Shown here piece after piece: positions 1 to 12,141 of a DNA stretch of 64,000 nucleotides. Position 1 is the stretch's first letter. Each line of letters starts with the position of its first letter. This stretch comes from Oscheius tipulae. Lineage: Eukaryota > Nematoda > Chromadorea > Rhabditida > Rhabditidae. The stretch lies in the NCBI GenBank assembly GCA_037178975.1, contig JASJZH010000006.1, forward strand, positions 8,618,001-8,682,000, read 5' to 3'. The position numbers were made by a program, and so were the translations under genes. A model generated the notes under the pieces. It was not told where the DNA came from and did no database searches. It saw only the letters and a list, made by a program, of their open reading frames with translations.

Positions 1-3000
1 GCTGTTTAATGGCGTCGTGGGACCTCTCGGGCGCCTAGGCTCCCTTCTGAGCAGAATTGCTTCCAATACCAGCAGCTCTATGTCTTCAATTACACCTCGT
101 CTCCATCACATTCATATAGTTCGATTGCAGCTAGAAGATCAAAACGAACGTCTCCGTCTGCAGAATTTGAGATGCACCACGCAGCTACAGATGTTGCGAA
201 GCTACACTGAAAAAAGCAGGCAACTCAAAGAGGAGATGGCTATGAGCAGAAGCATCACAGTATGTCAATTTGTCTGAAAACTCTAATTTCAAACTTTAGG
301 GTACTCTTCCTGTGATGCGTGACGGTGATAAACGAACCTCAGACGATAGTGGGTTGACAAGCGATGATCCGGTCAGTGATCGTCGTCAAATGACACACAG
401 TGTTACAGAATCAACTCCCAGATGCACTCGAAAACCAGGTTCGCTTCGGGCTATAGTCATCATAAAAAGACAACGAGAGAGAGCAAATATGGCGGAAGAC
501 GCGAGAATAATTGATAGCTAGGACATGTTGTTTTCAGTTCGATTGAGGAAAGAGTCGTCATGTGGAGAAAAGCGCTCTTCGACGAGCGACTCGTCTCCAT
601 GGGAGGAACATAAGCCTATACCTGTGCCGAGGGCGCTTAACAATAACGGGAATACGGTGAGACACGTTTTGTGCACTACTATCAAAACACTGAAAAATCG
701 GCGTATGATCGGTTACAAATCTAGCTATAAACAAAAAAGCTTCTAATAAAAACAATAAAGACAGAGACAGATTAATAAGCGACTGCAAAGAAAATCAGAT
801 TGAATGATGCAACAGTAGGTCATGATAAGGGAGTAGAGACTGACAGAACAAGCTAGAAACTATATGTAACTGCTTCTCCTCGAATGGTAGTTTCCAGGTT
901 GAAAGAGACAGTCTGAACTCTTACGCGGACGACTACGAGTTCGACGTTGAAGACGAGATCTTTGACGAAATCGAGTCCCCCAGCGATGCCAAAGACAACA
1001 ACCATCGTCACTACATCGACTATGTAAATCTGGCAGATTTCGTTTCAATCAAGGACGAAGAAGACCCAATCTACAGCGCTATCATCAAGCAGCCAAGTCC
1101 TGGAGCTCCAGATCTTCCGAACCATCGTCCGAAGCAATGGGTTGGTTTTTATTCTAATTTTAAGCAAATTCCATTTAGGAAGCGAAGCTGTATCAAGCTG
1201 CTGAAAAATGTCTCACGATTTCGGACTGTCTCCATGACGAGGGACCCTCTTCTGCCTCTCCTTATCATGTTTCTCCAATTTGCATGGATGGTCGAGTCTC
1301 TTCATCGGGATCTCGCCGTTCCGAGCATCGAACTGCGTCTCCGCGAGTCATCTCGATGATTTCCGGCGGTTGCTCGACTCCCGATAGGTTTAGGAACTCC
1401 GGCGACTATTACATTCCGCCAGATGCATCGAGGCACAGTGGGGACGTTCGAACAAGTCTAATCCCATCGGTTGATGCAGTATGTTTTGTAGCATAATCAA
1501 AACTAAAGTTTTTATAGGTCGAGAAGAGCGGCTATTGGAGCCAAATGTCCGAGTCAAGGGTCAAATCTCTAAAACGACGTTTTGTGGTCTTGAAGAACAA
1601 CCAACTCAGCTTTTATAGGGTGAGAGACCATACAATCTCTAAACATACATGTTCAGAAAAATTCAAAGGATGATGAAGCGCTGATGAGAATCCCGGTGGC
1701 TGAAATCAAGTCTGTAGTGAAAATTAGTCAACAAGGAAGCAACTATGCCTTCCAGGTACAGAATTTTCTGTTTATGTCTTTTGAAAAAAGAAATTTAGAT
1801 CACGACTTCAACTTCCAAGTACCACTACATGACCGAGAGCGAGAAAACTACTCAGGAATGGGTAGCTATTTTGTCATCTGCTATCAGAGGAATCATGCTC
1901 CGCGACATTGCCAGCCGATCAGCTCCTCTGGATGCAGCCATCAGCGGCTACCTGACAAGGGTCCGCTGTGGACATTCAAAGAAGCTTTTCGCTGCACTAG
2001 TGGGACACAAGCTGATGTTCTTTAGGAGTCCAGAAGACAATGTATGTTTTGTAGCCAGGCCGACATATTATGGGTGACAGTAAATGGCTATGAAAAGTGT
2101 CCGAGAAAACTCTTGTCTGTCAGACATGACGATGCGAAGAGCGAATGTCTGTGAGTCGAGAAGATACGGTGTTGAACTCGTTAAATTTTGAACATTAGAT
2201 CCTTAAAAATTTTTCGGCTGCTGTCTACAAGGCAGGCAATCGTAGTAAATATATAGGCAATATGTAGGCTGACATATCAGCTATCAAGTCAGTATGGGTA
2301 GAAGTTGTTTGACTACAATAGTGCACTGATGAAGTACTCGAGGATAAACCGAAACAGGTCTATATCGATATTGTTAAAAGTGTGTTCAGGTTCCAAACGG
2401 TTTTCTATTTCTACAAGGAGCTCGGATCTGCGATAAACAAAGAACATCCTCTGACGAATACAGCGGTAGCAGTGACGAACAACATCTAGAAGATGTACCA
2501 CCAAGCATGAGGAAGGACAACTACTCTATTTCCATTCAGGTGCGTCTAATTTCAGTATTCCGAATACAAATCTCGATTAGGTAGCAAATGACGATCCAGT
2601 CTACCTTGTCCTTCGATCAGCTGAAGAGAAAGAAAAATGGTTATACTTCCTTCGATCAGCATCAGGGGATGCTAGTCTCTATGGATCGCCGTTTGAGATT
2701 CTTATGCAACGAATGTTGGCTGATGGAGGCTCCGCAGGTAGAAAATATCACCTTTTTAATATAATTCTCTCCAGAATCAGAACTATGGAAAGATCTCCTT
2801 TTTACCACCAACGATGACTCTCCAAAAGATACGTTGACTACTGTCGACGACGGTGACAAGAAAAAGGCTCTCGAGATTGCCAAGGCAGCATTTTTGTTCG
2901 TCTCTGTGCTCATGAGACCAATGGCTGTGCAGTATCACATCGATCTGGCACAGAACATTCTGTCAACTTCACTACAGGTTACATAATCCCTTTGAAATTT

Positions 3001-4752
3001 TTGAAACCAGTTTATAGCACAACTTCTTGAAGAACGAGCTGTATGCCCAGCTGATCAAGCTTACCACAGGAACCATGCCATTTGCGCTGCAAGGATGGAA
3101 ACTGTTGGCCTTGACGATACCTCTCTTTCTCCCACAACAGTATGCTCTGCTATGGTTGCTGAAAAGACATGTGGCTAGATGGAGCAGCAAAAGGTAGTTC
3201 ATCCTCTTTTTTTGTATCAAACTTGTAATTTCAGCGGAGACGAAGGAAATATGGCCGACTATTGCCAAAGTGCATTAGAACGAGCCATCAGAATGGGGCC
3301 ACGACTTCAAGGGCCTAGTAAACTTGAAGCAACATCAGTCTTGACCAGAGATCCGACAACTACCAAATTCCCGCATTCGATTTCGGTTAAACTGCCAAAC
3401 CAACAGTATCAGGTATGTTTTTGTTATTTAGCTGAATAGGATTGGGTAATTGAGGGTAGGTTCCTCTGTCGTCTCAAATTCATTTTACAGACACTTAAAC
3501 CAGAATAACTACGTCACGAAGCCCAGTTACACAAACTGTTTTACAGGTCGTGGAATTTGACGGTTCAACGGAAATTGGACAATGTTTATCCTCTCTTTGC
3601 TTGAAAATGGGAATGAGACCTGCTCTTCTATCCGGATACGCTCTCTACATTGACGATCCACCCACAGGAGGATCTTTGTTGCTCAAAGGGAAGCAAAAGG
3701 TGGGCGATTCAATAAAAATTCGAAAAGGTGTTGCTTCAAGATCTGTGACGCCTTGTCAACCTGGGAGCAGAAACAACGCGACATGATGAGAGGGAGAATT
3801 CCAGCGGAGTGTGTAGCAACGCTCTACCTGAAAATGCGGCACTACTGGAGACACTTGGTACAGACTTCGCTTTACTGTCATGTAGAATGTTTTAGGTGCC
3901 CACTGAAGCTCCGATCGAACGAGCGTTTCTGGTTTGGAGAATGGCAGAAGAGGTTGTGGCCGGTCTCGTGCCCATGTCCTGTCAGTTAGCGGATCAAGTT
4001 GCCGCCTTGTTTGCCCAGTTCACGTTCGGGGATGCTCCACAAACCCCTGACGATCAGCATTTTACTTTTGTGACAGGCAAATGTTATCCAACGAAAATGC
4101 TGGATGTGGCTTGTATCAAGTCTCTGAAAGCATCCATTCACACCAACTGGACAGAACTGGAAGGAATGTCTGAAAATGAAGCAATTCGTGTGTTGCTACA
4201 GGTAGGTATTTCCTAACTCTAACTGAAATCACAATATGAGATCTCGCTCTATTTCCTGTAATTTTCCATTCATAGCTTCATGGGAGAATAATCCAGTTTT
4301 CGAACATCTCTATCTCAACAAAATTGTTTCCAGGTTCTTCGAAAATGGCCACTGTTCGGCTGCGACCTGTACTCGGCTGGAATGAGGACCAGCAACGACC
4401 GAAAAATCTGGCTCGCCCTCTCCGATTCGGCTGTTCATCTTCTAGACCAGCGTCACTTTGTAGGCCAATTTCTATTCTTTTTCAAGAAAATGATCAGGAC
4501 GTCATCCGCACAATTCCCTACCAACGTCTCTCGTCTTTCGGTGCTTTCCACAACGATTTTATGCTCACTGTTGACAGATCTGAAGCTAGTCCTGAGGAGG
4601 CTGTCAAGGAGCGAGTAACCTTTAGCATGGAAAAGATACAGGTTGAAACTGTGAGTGACGTTATGCATCTAGTACGGCTTAATTTTCAGCTAACACAGCA
4701 TCTCGCAGAATACATCCGGTGCCAAAAGCTAGTCTGGAAGGTCTCCAAATAG
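1..4752 (+). CDS. max-1: MAX-1-like PH/MyTH4/FERM protein, 5' end outside the window
   Basis: The gene is 5'-truncated by the window edge. The first visible coding exon is a coiled coil (LEDQNERLRLQNL, to 259), then a Ser-rich linker (exons near 300-438, 538-656, 898-1140, 1181-1479). A first PH domain begins near 1519 (KRRFVVLKNNQLSFY), a second near 1940 (ISGYLTRV, ending at EEKEKWLYFLRSA near 2660). A MyTH4 domain follows (VLMRPMAVQYHIDLAQNIL; the next exon starts at HNFLKNELYAQLIKLTTG). A FERM module runs from about 3240 to 4752 (ISVKLPNQQYQVV, LKMRHYWRH, KWPLFGCDLYSA). This order matches C. elegans MAX-1 and vertebrate PLEKHH1/2; MAX-1 acts in UNC-5/netrin motor-axon guidance. Introns are 38-50 bp with one near 350 bp (2041-2391). 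The last intron (gtgagt...ttttcag, 45 bp) lies in an open frame, so the C-terminus depends on its removal. An AATAAA lies at 4841. Confidence 0.88.
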
Positions 4753-5027
4753 AAAGTCTCATCCGACACCGGTTATCGCTCAATCACTTTGGTTCACTTC
4801 TCTCACTCTCCCCGTCAAAAATGTATACAAGTGCAATTCTAATAAATTTGTTTTGGAAGCTGGCTCACCCGTACCATCTGGGTCAGGCAATTTGCTAGGT
4901 CTAACACGAGGAGATTACAAAAGACATTCTATCACCCGGTCATGCTCATCAAGAGAATGAAACACAAAACTTCGCTTTTAGAGCAAATACGTATACTGTA
5001 TCACCAGGAAGCCCCAGAAACCGAGGC

Positions 5028-5399
5028 TTACTTTGAATCTTTATTCACCAAAAGTTGGGTCAAACCAGCTGCTACCGAATAGTTACACTGTCCTTTATTG
5101 GCAGGGCATCTGTCAAAAAGTTGGCGCGTATGACTTGTCCAATCTCCATTGACTGTACGACAGTCGGACTCGACAGTTACATAGAACCCGAAGTACTTGT
5201 TCAAAGGTTCATCCCAAGTATCCGATCCAGACAGTGCACCAGTATGAGAACCTCCGCCCTCGCCACTTATCGAAGCGATAAAGTCGTCTGTGAAAGTACC
5301 ATCCTGCTCCCAAATTTCTATTTGGTATTCGAACTTCTTTCCAGTACAGGTCAGTATATAATTAACGTTTACGGTAGTATCTGCCTCAATTTTGAACAT
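5028..5399 (-). CDS. small orphan protein with a C2-like stretch
   Basis: Single 123-codon open frame that I cannot assign to a family. It starts MFKIEADTT and contains FEYQIEIWEQDGTFTDDFIAS; the DDFI turn after a beta-rich stretch resembles C2-type beta-sandwich domains, which is inference only. Four cysteines and a Gly/Ser-rich loop follow. No signal peptide is visible from this ATG. An acceptor-like ctattttag lies about 15 bases upstream of the ATG, so the ATG could follow a trans-splice site, or an upstream exon could have been missed. The stop overlaps a poly(A) signal (gaataaag), which supports a real 3' end converging on the MAX-1 gene about 275 bp away. Confidence 0.5.
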   Translation of the reverse strand: MFKIEADTTVNVNYILTCTGKKFEYQIEIWEQDGTFTDDFIASISGEGGGSHTGALSGSDTWDEPLNKYFGFYVTVESDCRTVNGDWTSHTRQLFDRCPANKGQCNYSVAAGLTQLLVNKDSK

Positions 5400-7001
5400 A
5401 ACAAAAGTAAAAAACTAAAATAGTATAGTGATTTTGATGACCTTATCAGAAAAGCCTAAGGGCATCATTAGAAACGAATGTACATTGACGTCATTCTTTT
5501 TCTTTTTGTTCCTGTCGTTCAATCAATAAATAGTCTCAAAAATAACACTGTTCCCTTTTGCAGATCTTGGAAGTGGTCAACATGTTGACCACTGGCTGGA
5601 TGTAGAAACCGTGCTTAACATCTGGCCCTATACGTCATACGGATTTCCTGGACAAATGACTCTCTTTCAAAGGTCCTTCTTTCGAAACCAGCTGTACATA
5701 TGTATGAAAAAACGTTGATTCATACTTCTCCCGAAATAAGTCATCGATACAACGGCTGCACTACAAAGTGCTTGTGAATAGTTAACCTTACTGAAGTTAC
5801 CTCCAGAAATCTTGATCTCGCTCATAGAAAATCTTTTTGGTGGGCCGTTGATTAGTTACAAACACAAGATAGGTTCTCCCCCAGTTGCAGACGGTCTTAA
5901 TGAAGGACAGCCCTCAATTATTGTTGTACCATTTCAACGGAAAGCATTGGTCTCTCTAAATTTACCGAACTAAAAGGCTTCTACCGATTAGATCTGTTTG
6001 TATTACCCTAATAAAGATTGGGTTTTTTACCCCATTCCTCTCTCTATCTCCTGGCTTCCGATTGAATTTCCTCTTTCCCTGAACTGCCGGCTGGCCGTTA
6101 GTCTCCCTCTCTCAGGCAGCACAGCAGCCGCTGCGCTGGCCTATCGATTAGACAGCGGCAGGAGAGCACTCTCACTCTGTCGCGACCCCTAAAACCTCAT
6201 AGCTGCCGTCAATTTCGCGCATTGGCTTCAACTTAGCTGGCATTTTCTCAGACTCCCAGACTTTGTTTACTTCTTCTTACTTGTCATAGTCAGATCTTTG
6301 TTAATGACCCGAAGTTATTGAGTTTACCTAGGTAGGGTCGCAGGAATGACTAGGAAAGGCTCCTAGCCAATATAGGTCTTAATATAGATACAGGCGGTAT
6401 CATTCTCTCCCGCCTCCCCGCTATTTTTAGACGTAAACCCGCTCGCTCAGTCTCTCACTGTATTTCCGCTTGATTCCAACCCATGATACCGAGGCTGGCA
6501 ATTGCGCCAGACATTTTCACTCTACGCAATTGAAACGAGTACTTTCTCTTGATCAACCAAATGTTTCATTTTCCTCGAGCAGCAATCAGTTTGAATTTTG
6601 TCAGCAGCTCAGATAACTGGAGCACACTATCTAAGAAAAGTTGCAAGATCCCTTGTCGCTACAATATGGCCATTGCTAGGCAGTCGTTTGTTCTCTTATC
6701 GATCTGTCCAATTCCAAAAAAATCTTTACTATGACCCGAACTTTTTTCAAGTCTCTGCCAGTTCAGCTCCGCCCCTCGCTGTCTGGGTTGTTGGCCTGGC
6801 ACACACCCTCCTCGAGCGCAACGCTGCGCTGCTGCCAGTCTCGCCCATTATGCCTCATCTTTTCAGCTGTGGCTTTTATTTGTTTTAGAGCCCTGCACTC
6901 TGACGCTCCTACCTGCTCTATTTTATCAAAGATATCCCCCTCTCACTTCACTTTCACTTTGAACTAAAACGGATAGTAAATAACGGACTTTCAGGGTCAA
7001 A
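5400..7001. other. intergenic region upstream of the Na,K-ATPase gene
   Basis: No convincing coding sequence is seen; open frames here lack splice-consistent partners. The second half is pyrimidine-rich with runs of ctctct and cctccc between 6030 and 6460. It ends with a cttTCAG acceptor at about 6993, nine bases before the ATPase start codon. It probably holds the promoter and outron of that gene. Confidence 0.6.
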
Positions 7002-10000
7002 ATGGGAAAGTCCAAAGACAAGCAAGCGGACATCAATGAGCTCAAGCAAGAAGTCAAGATGGATGAACACATCATCCCTCTTGAGGAGCTTGCCACCCGC
7101 TACGGATCCAACATCGAGACGGTGAGCTTTATGCTATAGTTATGCTTACACGTTGCTCCCATAAATCCTAAGCTTTTGCCACGTTCTTAGGCAAGCTGTC
7201 TTTTATGGGTGAGAGACTCGCCGAAATTTTGGGGAATCGATGCGAATTCACTTTTGGGAATGACGTGTTTCCGAGAGCGCGTCGTAAAGGCAGCCCCAAC
7301 CACTCCAAAAGTCTTATCATTGGTCTAATTACCTCTCTGTTTGCTCACAACGCGTCTCCGGATTAGAATAGCAGGGCAGACGCGCTGAACGTTTTTCTCG
7401 CGGATTACAGTAATGGCACCAAATTGTAATTGGAATAAAGTAGAGAAGAGAAAAGAGCCTAATTGAAAATGTATGGGTACTTTTCAGGGTCTGACGAGCA
7501 GCAAGGCCGACGAGGTCTTGAAGAGAGATGGACCGAATGCGCTGTCGCCTCCCAAGACTACTCCCGAGTGGATCAAGTTCTGTAAGAATCTCTTCGGAGG
7601 TTTCGCTCTGCTCCTTTGGGTGGGAGCCTTCCTCTGCTACGTCGCCTACTCTGTCGACTACTTCACCATGGAGTACCCCTCTAAGGATAACCTCTACTTG
7701 GGAATTGTACTGATGACCGTCGTCGTGATTACCGGATGCTTCCAATACTACCAGGAAAGCAAGTCCAGCAAGATCATGGACTCGTTCAAGAATATGGTTC
7801 CTACTGTAAGTTTCTTGCTTCTTCGATGCTAAAAGCAGGTTTCAGTACGCCTTGGTGTATCGTGATGGCCAGAAGGTTCAAGTCAAGTCTCAGGAGCTCG
7901 TCGTTGGAGACATCGTCGAAGTCAAGGGAGGAGATCGTGTCCCGGCTGACATCCGCGTCATCTCTGCTTTCGGATTCAAGGTCGACAATTCTTCTCTCAC
8001 CGGAGAGTCTGAGCCTCAGTCTCGTTCTCCCGAATGCACCAACGAGAACCCGCTGGAGACCAGAAACTTGGCCTTCTTCTCCACCAATGCCGTCGAGGGT
8101 ACCGCTAAGGGAATTGTCGTTTACACCGGAGACAGAACTGTCATGGGACGTATTGCTCACTTGGCCTCTGGACTCGATACCGGAATGACCCCGATTGCCC
8201 GTGAGATTGAGCATTTTATCCATCTCATCACTGGAGTCGCCGTCTTCCTCGGAGTTTCTTTCTTCATCATTGCCTTCATTCTCGGATACCATTGGCTCAC
8301 CGCCGTCGTCTTCCTCATCGGTATCATTGTCGCCAACGTACCTGAGGGACTGATCGCTACTGTCACTGTCTGTCTAACCCTGACTGCCAAGAGAATGGCC
8401 AGCAAGAACTGTCTCGTCAAAAACTTGGAAGCTGTCGAGACTCTCGGATCCACCTCTACCATCTGCTCTGACAAGACCGGAACTCTGACCCAGAACAGAA
8501 TGACTGTCGCCCACATGTGGTACGACCAGAACATCGAAGAGTGCGACACCACCGAGACCCAGACCAGCGTTGCCAAGAGAAGCGGAGATACCCATGATGC
8601 TCTCATCCGCGTCGCTACTCTCTGTAACCGTGCCGAATTCAAGGGAGGCGAGCAAGATAAGCCTGTCCTGAAGCGTGACTGTACTGGAGATGCCTCCGAG
8701 ATTGCCCTCCTCAAGTTCACTGAGCTAACTACCGGAAACGTCATTCAGATCCGTGAGAGGTGCCCCAAGATTGCTGAGATTCCTTTCAACTCTACCAACA
8801 AGTACCAGGTATCTGAACGCACTGAAAAGTTTATAATAATGCGGTTATAGGTGTCCATTCACGACATTCCGGATCAGGATGAGTACCTTTTGGTCATGAA
8901 GGGAGCACCCGAGAGAATCCTTGACGTCTGCAGCACCATCTTCTTGCACGGAAAGGAAACCGACCTTGACGAGAAGCTGAAGAACGACTTCAATACCGCC
9001 TATCTCGAGCTCGGAGGAATGGGAGAGCGTGTCCTCGGGTGCATAGTTTTTTATCCTTCTGGTAACTATAATAATTCAGATTCTGTGACTTCAAGCTGCC
9101 AAAGGACCAGTTCCCCAAGGGCTTCCAGTTCAACACCGAAGAGGTCAACTTCCCGTTGAAGGGACTCCGTTTCGTCGGACTCATGTCCATGATCGATCCT
9201 CCTCGCGCCGCTGTCCCCGACGCCGTCGCCAAGTGCCGTTCTGCCGGAATTAAGGTCGTTATGGTTACTGGAGATCACCCTATCACTGCTAAGGTACTTT
9301 AGCTGGTACTGTAACCTAAAACTATCTGTAGGCTATCGCCAAGTCTGTTGGAATCATCTCTGAGGGAACCGAGACAGTTGAGGATATCGCTATCCGTCGT
9401 GGAATCCCCGTCGAGCAGGTCGATCCCCGTGAGGCCAAGGCTGCCGTCATCCACGGATCCGATCTTCGTGAGATGAGCGAGGAGCAGTTGGCTGAGGTCA
9501 TTCGCAACCACACCGAGATTGTCTTCGCCCGTACCTCTCCCCAGCAGAAGTTGATGATCGTCGAAGGATTCCAGAAGCAGGGCCAGATTGTCGCCGTAAC
9601 TGGAGACGGAGTCAACGACTCTCCCGCTCTCAAGAAGGCCGACATTGGAGTTGCTATGGGTATTGCCGGATCTGATGTCTCTAAGCAGGCTGCTGACATG
9701 ATTCTCCTCGATGATAATTTTGCCTCCATCGTCGTCGGAGTTGAGGAAGGACGTCTCATTTTCGATAACTTGAAGAAGTCCATCGCCTACACCCTGACCT
9801 CCAACATTCCCGAAATCTCTCCCTTCCTCACCTACATCCTGTTCGGTATCCCTCTTCCTCTCGGAACTGTCACCATCCTCTGTATCGATCTCGGAACTGA
9901 CATGGTCCCTGCCATTTCTCTTGCCTACGAAGAAGCCGAGTCCGACATCATGAAGCGTCAGCCTCGTGACCCCATCCACGATAAACTTGTCAACGAGCGT

Positions 10001-10613
10001 CTCATCTCTCTCGCCTACGGTCAGATCGGTATGATCCAGGTAAACTTACATTTCTAAACTTTATATAATGCCCATTTTTTTAGGCTTCCGCTGGATTTTT
10101 CACCTACTTCTGGATCATGGCCGATAACGGATTCAAGCCATGGGATCTGTACCAGCTTCGTGCCCAGTGGGATTCTCGTGCCTTCAACAATGTCCAGGAC
10201 TCTTACGGACAGGAATGGACCTACGCCAACCGGAAGATCCTCGAGTACACCTGCCAGACCGCCTACTTTGTGTCCATCGTCGTTGTCCAGTGGGCTGATC
10301 TGATCATCTCCAAGACTCGCCGTAACTCCATCGTCCAGCAGGGAATGTCCAACTGGACCCTCAACTTCGGTCTCGTCTTCGAGACTGCCCTCGCCTGGTT
10401 CATGTGCTACTGCCCTGGACTCGACAACGGCCTCCGCATGTACGGTCTCAGGTAATTTCAGTTTATTGGTTTTTCTCAAAATGAGAGTTCAGATTCTCCT
10501 GGTGGTTCTGTGCCCTGCCCTTCTCCGTCCTCATCTTCATCTATGACGAAGCTCGCCGTTACTGCATCCGTCGCTGGCCCGGAGGATGGGTCGAGAGGGA
10601 GACCTACTATTAA
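7002..10613 (+). CDS. eat-6: Na+/K+-transporting ATPase alpha subunit
   Basis: Complete P2C-type ATPase of 999 residues in eight exons: 7002-7121, 7488-7805, 7846-8808, 8851-9038, 9080-9293, 9332-10039, 10084-10451, 10493-10613. Visible motifs are TGES in the actuator domain, [13 protein letters not shown] in M4, the phosphorylation site DKTGTLTQN, the nucleotide-binding KGAPERIL, and the hinge [17 protein letters not shown]. The ion-site segments [10 protein letters not shown] (M5) and [15 protein letters not shown] (M6) are also present, and the C-terminus ends in ETYY as in animal alpha subunits. It exports three Na+ and imports two K+ per ATP at the plasma membrane, with a beta subunit not seen here. 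Third-codon positions are strongly C-biased, consistent with high expression. By alignment with mammalian alpha1, position 111 in the M1-M2 loop is Asp and position 122 is Asn. A ctttcag acceptor lies just before the ATG and an AATAAA at 10753. Confidence 0.98.
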
Positions 10614-11067
10614 TTTCCCCCTTCTTATCAGCTACTTTTCCCCACAGCGTCACTCACATTCTTGTATTTTTAACTTTGTAGCCTCTTAATACTTTAGAAA
10701 CGCAGGCAAGAATGTGACTGCGCGCTTAGGGTTTTTTCATAGAGTCAGCTTCAATAAAGTTACCGTCCCCAAGTGTTCTCCCCTGTTCGAAGACCGTTAG
10801 CTTGACCGTCTTACAGAGAGACAGTTGGGAAACTCAAGTTGTCAAGATCCATGGATAATTCAGTGCAACCGCCGTGACTACCACAACGCTTCATGGAGAC
10901 AACGGTATGTAGAAAGTTTACATGAAGCTAAGCGGATCGCGATTCTCCTCAAGCCAATTCAGAGCAAACGTATCCAAAACCATCTCTTCTGACTCTGTTG
11001 GAGGTACAAGTTTTAAGAGCCCGTACCACATCCATGAAAAATTATTAGGGTTTATTAGGTACACGTT
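10614..11067. other. convergent 3' intergenic region
   Basis: Holds the 3' UTR and AATAAA (10753) of the Na,K-ATPase gene and the minus-strand poly(A) signal (11051-11056) of the next gene. Nothing coding is seen. Confidence 0.6.
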
Positions 11068-11832
11068 TTAAAGTTTGGGAAGAGGAGCTCCCGTCGTTTT
11101 AGCTGCCGATTCAGCCATCATCTTGTTCAGATACTTGTAGACGGCGTCATGATCATAAGTAACGACAGGGAAGAGAGGAGCGAGTGTAGTAGTTTTGCGG
11201 AACAGTTCATCATCATTCTCTTGGAAGCCGAACAGATTATTGACTACAGACGGAATCTCTGTAGGAAGAGCTAAAATTCACTTTCTTTCCGTACAAAAGA
11301 TAAGGAAACTCACGCTGAACAGTAGATTGTCCAGCAGCTTCCTGGACTTCGCGAGTGAGCTTCATACCGCGCATAAAATCGTCCTTGGTGGGTCCAACGA
11401 GTCTTAGGAGACGTCCTAAAGCCAGGAGTTGAAACTTTTAATGACATTACTTACTGAGAGGGTTTGATCCAACCATCTGATGCATAGGTGTGTTAAGGAG
11501 GTCTACAGCAGCCTCGACTACTTCCATAGGGTCACGTCCGTCTTCTGTCGTTGTCTTGGAGCTGGTGCTTGAAACAGACGAAACGGTAGTCTGTGCAGAA
11601 ATGCTGGGAGCTACAGTCTCGGCTGGTTGTTTGGTCTCCGGAAGTGGTTCCTCGGTAGTGGGAGGGACAGTGATCTCATTACCGTCCTGGTCATATTCCT
11701 CAACATCCTCTACCACGAAAGCACTGTTGCCTCGAAACCGGGCGCTTGTGAAAGAAACAAGGAGAAGGACGAGAAGAGAGTACCTAAAACACTTTTCAGT
11801 TAAAATAAAAACAAATGGACCGACCTAAGCAT
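11068..11832 (-). CDS. secreted Thr/Ser-rich orphan protein
   Basis: Four-exon gene (11825-11832, 11455-11783, 11314-11415, 11068-11270) giving 213 residues. The first exon is only 8 nt (ATGCTTAG) and is joined across a short intron to a hydrophobic signal peptide, MLRYSLLVLLLVSFTSA. Next comes an acidic stretch (VEDVEEYDQDGNE), a Pro/Thr/Ser-rich linker likely to be O-glycosylated, and a conserved-looking C-terminal half (EVVEAAVDLLNTPMHQMVG ... NNLFGFQENDDELFRKTT ... DAVYKYLNKMM). No cysteines or known domain were recognised, so function is unknown beyond predicted secretion. It lies about 310 bp downstream of mif-2 on the same strand, so the pair could be an operon; I cannot show this. A poly(A) signal lies at 11051-11056. 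Confidence 0.75.
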
Positions 11833-12141
11833 GGCCACACCGCGCGCCGGACAAGGAAAGGACAAAATATTCGCGACTGACCTAATTCCAGGATGGAAGT
11901 GTTACGCGAAATTGATACGCAATCCTTAGAAGGAGTGTAACCGAAAGCGATGTACGCGTGGGTACATTAGATTCGAGAGACAGAGAAACGGAGAGACAGA
12001 TAGATCGACAGATGTAAAGATAGATGCAGAAAACCATATCGCATTGAATAAATTGTACAAATCTATAGAGATCTAACCATTTACTCCGTGTTTGCACACA
12101 GACTCTTTTATATCACAGACTTGTCTTGGTTCCATTTGATT
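11833..12141. repeat. spacer with GA-rich simple sequence
   Basis: Between mif-2 and the secreted orphan. Positions 11971-12016 are purine-rich (gagagacagagaaacgg type), roughly complementary to the CT-rich tract inside the mif-2 intron. No coding sequence is seen. Confidence 0.5.
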
